The translations under genes and the position numbers were made by a program. This document shows positions 57,225-64,000 of a DNA stretch of 64,000 nucleotides, one piece after another. The stretch covers positions 9,732,955 through 9,796,954 of the forward strand of contig NC_071642.1 of NCBI RefSeq assembly GCF_014839835.1, written 5' to 3'. The DNA is from Dryobates pubescens. Taxonomy: Eukaryota; Chordata; Aves; Piciformes; Picidae. Every line of letters begins with the position of its first letter. Within the stretch, counting starts at the first letter, position 1. The notes beneath the pieces were generated by a model. It was given only the letters and a program-made list of their open reading frames with translations, had not been told where the DNA came from and searched no databases.

Positions 57225-57304
57225 GTCTGTGATTGTTTCTCTTCTTGAGTTGTTCTTGGAGCAAGTCTGTGATTATTTCTCTTCTTGAGTTGTTCTTGGA
57301 GCAG
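57225..57304. repeat. 40-bp tandem duplication
   Basis: 'gtctgtgattgtttctcttc' plus 20 bp is repeated with one substitution (attg/atta) at an offset of exactly 40 bp. Confidence 0.92.
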
Positions 57305-57574
57305 GACCTCCTCGTTCTGAGCACATCCAGGCATCAGCAGCACCTCGGTGTGAGGCTGCTGTTAACACAAAGCATTTCCATTCCCTGTGCCTATGGCGCT
57401 AAGACTGCCAGCAGCAGCCCAGCTCTGCTTTCTAAAGCAGCCAGAACAGCTCAGGAGCTCCAACTAGAAAGTCAACGAGGGTTGGCTCTCTTAATTCCTT
57501 TCAATCTTCTCTTCTAATTCCTAGCCTTGAGGCTTTGAGGAAGTGGTTGGTTTGATTTGATGAAGAGAGGAGGG

Positions 57575-57640
57575 CGGGGGGGGAAGGAGGGGGGGGGGGG
57601 GGAGGGGGTTGGGGGGAAAGAAGGGGGAGTGGGGCAAAAA
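57575..57640. repeat. G-rich low-complexity tract
   Basis: Runs of G up to about 14 separated by single A or T; several G-quadruplex-type motifs on the plus strand. Confidence 0.85.
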
Positions 57641-57689
57641 TAAAAAGCTGTTCTATTAGCAGGTCTGATGTTGGAGAGGTTTCTTTCAG

Positions 57690-58130
57690 GCTGTGATGAA
57701 TCCCAGCACCCTCCATCGGGCCACAGTGGCTGCTGGATCCTATTTTCCCTTCAGTGACATTATGTCTTAAACAGGCTTTCAGTGTAATAACATTTGCGGT
57801 AATGAAATCACCCGGCTCTGCGGGCTGCTTTTAACAGCCCCAAAAAGATCTGAGCTGGCTACAAAGGGAGATTTAAATGTCACAGAGAATGTGCTGGATG
57901 TGTCCATCAGAAGATAAGGTTTCTCTTTGTTGAGGAAGGGAGAGGCACCAGGGTGACTGCTGGGCATTGGGAGCACAAAGGCTCCGCTCGGCTCCTTGAA
58001 TAGGGAACGAGGAGGCTTCGTCTGGGGGGGAGGGAGTGAGACAAGGGGGAGACAGCTAATACAGAGAGCTTTGAAAATCCCAGCCTGGCTACAGGGCTCC
58101 TAAAGATCTAACGCTGGTTCGGCACTACCG
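57690..58130. other. Candidate conserved non-coding element
   Basis: Unique, balanced-composition sequence with blocks such as 'aacatttgcggtaatgaaat' and 'gggagatttaaatgtcacag', surrounded by repeats. Candidate enhancer in the gene-free region; conservation cannot be shown here. Confidence 0.3.
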
Positions 58131-58571
58131 CTGCAAATGCACGAATCAAAACCAGCTCCTCGCTTTCCTTCTGAGCCCAGGGTTTGCTCTCCGGCGGCAG
58201 GTTGGGAAGGGAGGGAGGGGAGGATCTCCAAGTGCTCCCAGCAGTGATGCTGTGGAAAGCTTGTAGAGGCCTTGGCAGGTCAACACTTCAGGGATATTAA
58301 GTGAGATGTCCACAGATCCAGGAGAGTGGCACAGCCCAAGCCCACATTCAGCCTTTCCAGCAGTCCCTGATTTGCTTCAGCTGGATTAGATCCCAAACTG
58401 ATGCTTCAAATTAGATTGCCAGGAATGATCCTCCCCCTGAATATTTGGCTGCTTGATTTCATAGCATGGGAATTCTTTTCTGCTTCTTCCCAGGAAAGCT
58501 CTCACTTGATTAATTTTTTCCAAGAAAACCTAATAAAATCCCAGTGGCATCCAAGCCTCTCCACATAGACC

Positions 58572-58985
58572 CACAGAATGGTTCAGGTTGGAAGGGACCT
58601 CAGCAATCATCTGCTCCAACCTCTACACCATGCCTAGGGATACCTCTCAACTAGACTCAGCTGCTCAAGACCTCATCCAGCCTGGCCTTGAACACCCCCA
58701 GGCAGGAGGCAGCCACAACCTCCCTGGGCAACCTGTGCCAGAGCCTCACCACCCTCAGAGCCTCACCATCACAACTTCTTCCTCAGCTCCAGTCTAACCC
58801 TGCTCTGCCTCAGCTTCAAACCCTTCCCCCTTGGCCTGTCTCTAGACACCCTCAGGAAACATCTCTCTGCAGCCTTCCTGCAGGATCCCTTCAGCTATTG
58901 GAAGGCAGCTCTAAGGTCTTCCTGGTTTCTTATCTTCTCCAGGCTGAACACCCCCAGCTCCCTCAGCCTGTCCCCATAGCAGGAT
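58572..58985 (-). mobile_element. CR1 LINE fragment
   Basis: Antisense CR1 ('cagaatggttcaggttggaa' to 'ccctcagcctgtccccatag'). Confidence 0.9.
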
Positions 58986-59027
58986 TTTACCAGTAGACAG
59001 AACACAGATCTGTGCCTCAGGCCTATT

Positions 59028-59275
59028 TGGTTATGATGATGATAATAATTATTGTTGTTGTTTTGTTGTTCTTTTCCCCCTTCTCCTTCTCCTTCTCCTA
59101 CTCCTTCTCCTTCTCTCCTCTCCTTCTTTCCTTCTCCTTATCTCCTGCTCTCCTTCTCCTTCTCTCCTGCTCTCCCTCTCCTCTCTTTCTCCTTCTCTCC
59201 TCCTCCTCCTCCTTTCCACTTCCTTCTTCTCCTTCTACTTCTCCTTCTACTATTATTATTATCATTATTAAACAT
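59028..59275. repeat. Compound microsatellite: (ATG/ATA)n, (TTG)n, (CTT/CTC)n, (TAT)n
   Basis: Runs of gatgataataattattgttg type, then about 170 bp of CTT/CTC-rich pyrimidines, then ctattattattatcattatt. Confidence 0.92.
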
Positions 59276-61814
59276 TTCTGAGAACCATCTCTGTCCCTGC
59301 CTGGAAGGGTTACACTCCAAACCATTCCATTTAGCTGCTGGCTCTTACTGGTAGCATCTCCTGTACCTCTAGCTTGGCTTCCCATCTGCTGCCAGCACAG
59401 GCAGCAATATTACAGTCAACATGGGAAGTCCTCCTGCTCCAAGGAGAGGAATAATGAGAGAAGGAAAACAGATTAAAGCTGTTGATGATTTAGCCTGAGA
59501 AAGGGCAGATGATAGCATCTGATGTGCCCTGTGGCACAGCTCTGACAAAGCAACCTCCCCTCTGCAGGAATGCTTGGTGCAATGGGAAGAGGAACCAATC
59601 CTCCACCTCTGTTAGTGTCAGCAAAAGAAGTAAAGGTCGTGGAGGACAAAAAAGTAGGAGGTGGTTAAAAAAAAAAGCACAACAACCCAACCCAAACCTT
59701 CTCCTCCCTCCCCAAAGACCTGAGAGTCTGAGCTGCTTTGCCTAATAGGAACAGGCAGCAAAGAACATTTTTGGCTTTTAATAATTCTAATTATTGCAGA
59801 GTATTGTGAAATAAATTAGAAATCCAAATGAAATCAGTGTCCCATGGCACTGGGAAACATCCAGTGGCAGAATGCAGGTACCTAAATCTATCCTGAGCTC
59901 TGCCTGGGCAGAGACAAGGCAGAAAAGGCTGGAAAATCTGCTTAGAAAGAGGAGAGAAAATTAAAGCCCTCACTTCTGCACAGCAGCTGCTGCAGAGCCA
60001 GGCAGGGAGCTGAGGCAAAAGCAGCCCTGAAGCTAAGCCTCCTGCACACCACTCCCATGCCATAGCTCTCACGTTCTTCACTTTCCTGCAGCTGATGAGG
60101 ATATTTCCATGTTTTCCCCTCTGCCTTTCTCCCATGGGATATGCAGCTGTGATTCCTTGACCTGGAAGTTACAGCAGCAGTCCCTCAGGAATGGAGAACC
60201 TTTGGAGCTGGGAAGTGCCAAGGGATTAGGGCACATAACAGGCTGTGAAATCCACCAAGATTTGCTGCAGTCCCAGGGGTGTCTGTGGGGCTTCCTCGGA
60301 GACACTGCCCCACGGGAAGGAGCTGGCTGTAAAGCAGGGGGAAAGTTGGTCTTTATTTACAGGAAAGCAGCAGAAAATCCTCAGCCTTTATCACAGACCC
60401 CAACTTTAACCCTGAGAACAGCAGCTGCAGCTGCAGAAGTCTTGAGCAGTTTGCTTGGGAAGCAGGTGAGCAGCAAGACAATTCATACAGCCACACGTGA
60501 GAGGAGCTGAGGGCCAAAAATAGACTTTCTCCTCAAAGCAGCTCTTTATCAGCATCCTCATCCATCATGCTGAAGGATGAAAGGCCAAACAAATGACCCT
60601 GCTCCTGGCCTGTTATTCCAGCACTGCACAGGGGAAGGCAGATAGCTTGAAACGACTTGGCTGAACCCAGGAGGCCACATCCTGATCCTGCCTCGCCCAA
60701 AGCCATGGCACTAACAGGCTCTGGCAGCAGCTAAACAACTGTGTCCAGGTGAGGCCATCCTGGAGAGGGGAACCGTGGCTGTGCAGTGGCTCTTGGCTGA
60801 TTTATGCTGCCCAGAGGTGGCAGGTATAGTGCAGCTCCTTCTCCAACCCCTCAGCTTGTTTCTCACCAACAAGAGAGTGATAACCTGGCCTCAGCAGGCT
60901 GTTATCTCCCCACACACACCTGGGGGAGGGCTCAAGCAAAAGCCATTCCTCTCTGTTTTGCTCAGTGGGATAACAATGCAGCATCAGTGGCTGCTCTTTG
61001 ACCGTGGGCATCTCTTCTTCTGCCAAGGGCTGCTTTCACCTACCACTGCCCAGCCCTCCTTTGACAGCCAGCCCTGGAGCTATGGCAGAAAGCCAAAGGG
61101 CAGCCAGCACTGCAGGACCTGCTTTTATCTTCTCCATGCACCTGGCACTCATGGCAGTGTCCTCACAGCTGAGCTTTAGCAAGAGAGGAGGAGCCACCAC
61201 CTGCAGCAGGTGTTCACAGCAATGCCCACAGGAAAGGAGAGCAAGCAGCAAGCTGCCAGCCCCAGCAATTAAAACACAGAGAGTGTGCCACAGGAAAGGA
61301 CACCAAAGGGAAAAACCACAAAGATTATTTACCAGGTCCTAGGTTTTCTCAGGGGACTGACAGAGGGGAGCTGGCTCATTCCTGAGCCTCCAGCCCCCCT
61401 GCCAGGTGAAATTACCCTTCCTGCATATGCACAAATAGCTGCCCCAATCTGTGCTGATTGCTCTCTGGGAGATGGTCCCTGTGTGCTCTGGGCAGTACCA
61501 GCCAAGCAGTGCAAGGTCTCTCCATCTTCCACCCTCTGGCTTGCAGTGATTTACAATGTCAGGCCAAAGCTGGAGGCAGAGCAGGAAATTAAAGCAGGTT
61601 TCCCAGCTTGACTCCCTGCTTTGAATCCCTCCTCACCTCACCAGTGAGCTTCTGCAAACTCTCAGGGTCAAAGCTGAGCCTGTGTGGCACTGCTGCATGG
61701 CACTGCATGGCGAGAGGAGAAGCAGGGCAGTGCTCAGAGGCCTGGCTGTGGCTCTGTGCCAGCCCCTGCTGGGTCTGCAGGAGGAATTCCTGAGCTGTGT
61801 GATACACATGGACA
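59276..61814. other. CR1-free unique intergenic block
   Basis: 2.5 kb without a recognised gene, RNA or repeat, the longest CR1-free stretch in the right third. An AT-rich island at about 59770-59845 has homeodomain-core motifs (cttttaataattctaattat). Candidate regulatory sequence only. Confidence 0.35.
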
Positions 61815-62085
61815 GGGGGAGAGAGTTGGGGTTGCTTAGTCTGGAGAAGAGAGGGCTCAGAGGAGACCTTCCAGGATCTGAAGGGGGCTACAAGAAAGCT
61901 GGGGAAGGACTTTTGAGGGTGTTAGGGAATGATAGGACTTGGGGGGGATGGAACAAAACTAGAAGTTGGGAGATTCAGATTGGATGTTAGGAAGAAGTTG
62001 TTCCCCATGAGGGTGGTGGCAGGGGGGGTTGGAACTGGCTGATCCTTGAGGTCCCTTCCAAGCCTAACAATTCTATGATCCTATA
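61815..62085 (+). mobile_element. CR1 LINE fragment
   Basis: Sense CR1, internally deleted near 62020 ('ggagagagttggggttgctt' to 'cctaacaattctatgatcct'). Confidence 0.87.
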
Positions 62086-62289
62086 CTCCCAGACCACCCT
62101 TTTTGCCCATTTGGCACTTCTGAAATAAATCATGTGGGGTTTGGACATTTTGGGCCTGTAGTTCTCCCCACAGGTGCTGGCAGCATTGGCTGGATTGAAG
62201 CAGAGCAAGGTGCAGCTCTTGGATACCATGATGCTGAAAAACTCTTTCCAGTGCACTGCTTCCTCCTCAGGCTATGCTGGCCACAGCAT

Positions 62290-62425
62290 CAGTTGGAAAA
62301 GGCCTCTAAGCTCATCCAGTCCAACCATCGACTCACCACCACCATGGCCACCAAACCACATCCCCAAGTGCCATGGCCACACTTTTCTTGGACACCTCCA
62401 GGGATGGGGACTCCACCACTGCACA
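62290..62425 (-). mobile_element. CR1 LINE 3' fragment
   Basis: Antisense CR1 ('ttggaaaaggcctctaagct', 'catccagtccaaccatcgac'). Confidence 0.78.
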
Positions 62426-62534
62426 GGCAGCCTCCCACGGGCTCCTGCTGCTGGCTGCAGGGCTGAGCCCCTTTCTGGGAAGCATTTCCTTCCCTCAGAG
62501 GCTATTCCCTAGAAGTGGGACAGTCCCACTTTAG

Positions 62535-62822
62535 GCTGTCAGGGAGTGAGAGGACTGGGGGGGGATGGAACAAAACTAGAAATGGGGAGATTCAGATTGG
62601 ATGTTAGGAAGAGTTCTTCCCCAGGAGGGTGGTGAGAGCCTGGCACAGGCTGCCCAGGGAGGTGGTGGAAGCCTCCTGCCTGGAGGTGTTTGCAGCCAGG
62701 CTGGATGTGGCTGTGAGCAACCTGCTGTGGTGTGAGGTGTCCCTGCCCATGGCAGGGGGGGTTGGAACTGGCTGAGCCTTGAGGTCCCTTCCAGCCCTGA
62801 CAATTCTATGCTTCTATGCCTG
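62535..62822 (+). mobile_element. CR1 LINE 3' fragment
   Basis: Sense CR1 ('ggctgtcagggagtgagagg' to 'gacaattctatgcttctatg'). Confidence 0.9.
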
Positions 62823-63679
62823 AAGCCCCTGCCCTGGCCTCCATTCCAAGCGGCATCCTCTGCTCTCTTACGCCGGGTTTAAGCTCTGCACCTCTGCATC
62901 TCTCAGTCCTTTCCTGGGCTTTCTTGCCATCACTCCCTGACAGACATTTCATGGGCCTGGGGAGCCAACCCCTTCTGTTCATTTCAAACTCACTTTGCTG
63001 AGCACAGGGCAGGGCTGAGCTCCTTTGCTTTGAATCTTTTGTTCTCCCCCCCCACCCCCCCACCCCCTCGCTGCTTCTGCTGGCTTTGGCCTATCTTTCT
63101 TCATAAGTTTCCCAACAAGTGACAAGGGCAATTTATTATGTGAGCAGAAGGCCTTGGGAATCTCCTGGAGACATATCATTCCTGCTATTATCCTCCTCAC
63201 ACGAGGAGCTGTAGTTCTTGTCGAGCTCTCTGCCTTCCTCCCTTGCAAAGAGAAGAAAGGATGCTGGGGAGGGCTTTTTTTTTCCCATTTCATTAATCAT
63301 TTCTCTCTCTCTCTCTCTCTCTCTTTTTTCCTTAAACACTGAGAGCTGCAGCTCCCCTCTGCATTCTGATCACTTCTGATCTCTGCCACCATTTTTCATG
63401 GCAGCACTTAGGAGGATTGTTTTATGCTGCCGGTTTCGAGGTGCGTTAATGAGCGACCGAGCGGAGTCCAGGGCAAAGCCTTAAATTCAATGTACACTCC
63501 AGTGGGGGGAAATCTATTACAGCTATACATCTTCCTGCTCCTCCTCGAGGAAGGTGCCACTTGCAAAGGGTGGGAGGAGGGAGGGAAGCAGAGGCTGACA
63601 GGAGCAGCTTGGGTTGTGGATGAAAAGGAAGGAGAAGCCGGCAGAGGTTTGTGCACTGGAGCCAGGGCTTGGAGCTGGT
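62823..63679. other. Unique intergenic sequence with a candidate non-coding element
   Basis: Contains a poly-C/CA run (63045-63068), a (TC)n run (63301-63324) and a unique block at about 63370-63545 ('gaggtgcgttaatgagcgac', 'aaattcaatgtacactccag') that may be conserved. No gene recognised. Confidence 0.35.
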
Positions 63680-64000
63680 GTGGCTGAGAGGGTCCAGCAG
63701 AGGTTATGAGGATGATGAAGGGGGCTGGAAGATCTCTGCTGGTGAAGAAAGGCTGAGAGACCTGGGGCTGTTTAGTCTGGAGAAGGTGATCAATGTCTCT
63801 AAATATCTGAGCATAGGGGGTCAGGATGCAGGTGCCAGGCTCTGTTTGGTGGTGCCCAGTGACAGGATAAGGAACAACAGGGACAAGCTAGAACCCAGAA
63901 GGTTCCACCTGAAGATGAGGAGAAACTTGTTTGGTGTGAGGGTGCTGTGGAGGCTGGACTCATAAACATGAGGGGTGGGTGTCAGGATGCAGGTGCCAGG
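63680..64000 (+). mobile_element. CR1 LINE fragment, cut by the window edge
   Basis: Divergent sense CR1 ('agagggtccagcagaggtta', then 'gaggctggactcataaac'); the last bases repeat 'ggtcaggatgcaggtgccag' seen at 63820-63840, a small internal duplication. Confidence 0.82.

Overview
This is nuclear DNA from a bird. Four things point there: compact genes with GT-AG introns, CpG-rich promoters, simple-sequence arrays, and above all about 50 short, mostly 5'-truncated CR1 LINE fragments in both orientations. CR1 is the dominant avian retroposon. The extreme CR1 density would suit a CR1-rich lineage such as Piciformes, and the short introns and high GC of the gene-bearing part would suit a microchromosome. 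Both are inferences; the sequence alone does not fix the species.

Layout, left to right. (1) 1-1767: first coding exon and part of intron 1 of ATP6V1B2 on the minus strand, running off the left edge, with an ~850 bp purine tract just upstream of its promoter. (2) 6993-16519: SLC18A1 (vesicular monoamine transporter VMAT1), plus strand, 15 coding exons, 544 aa. (3) 20188-24835: MAK16 (60S ribosome biogenesis), plus strand, 10 exons, 295 aa. (4) 25277-29561: TTI2 (TTT complex, PIKK maturation), minus strand, 7 exons, 501 aa, tail-to-tail with MAK16. (5) about 30031-30126: SNORD13 (U13 snoRNA, guide for 18S helix 45 acetylation), plus strand, with its own PSE and a DSE-like octamer, divergent from TTI2 and followed by a 22-copy 61-bp minisatellite. 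(6) 32232-39798: RNF122 (membrane RING-H2 E3 ligase), minus strand, 6 exons, 155 aa. (7) 42409-45894: DUSP26 (atypical dual-specificity phosphatase), minus strand, 3 coding exons, with a probable non-coding first exon near 48.05-48.13 kb. (8) about 48.2-64 kb: no gene seen. This part holds CR1 fragments, a minisatellite that grew out of a CR1 copy, a 1.1 kb purine array, and several AT-richer unique islands that could be conserved non-coding elements.

MAK16-TTI2-SNORD13-RNF122-DUSP26 matches the human 8p12 order, and ATP6V1B2-SLC18A1 is a human 8p21.3 pair. Here the two blocks are joined between SLC18A1 and MAK16. The genes do not form one pathway, although MAK16 and SNORD13 both serve ribosome production.

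The most unusual feature is at 14982-15659 in SLC18A1. The 3' end of exon 13 and its splice donor have been amplified into a minisatellite carrying 12 donor copies. All unit lengths are multiples of three and contain no stop, so every donor keeps the reading frame. It is a potential generator of length-variable transporter isoforms.
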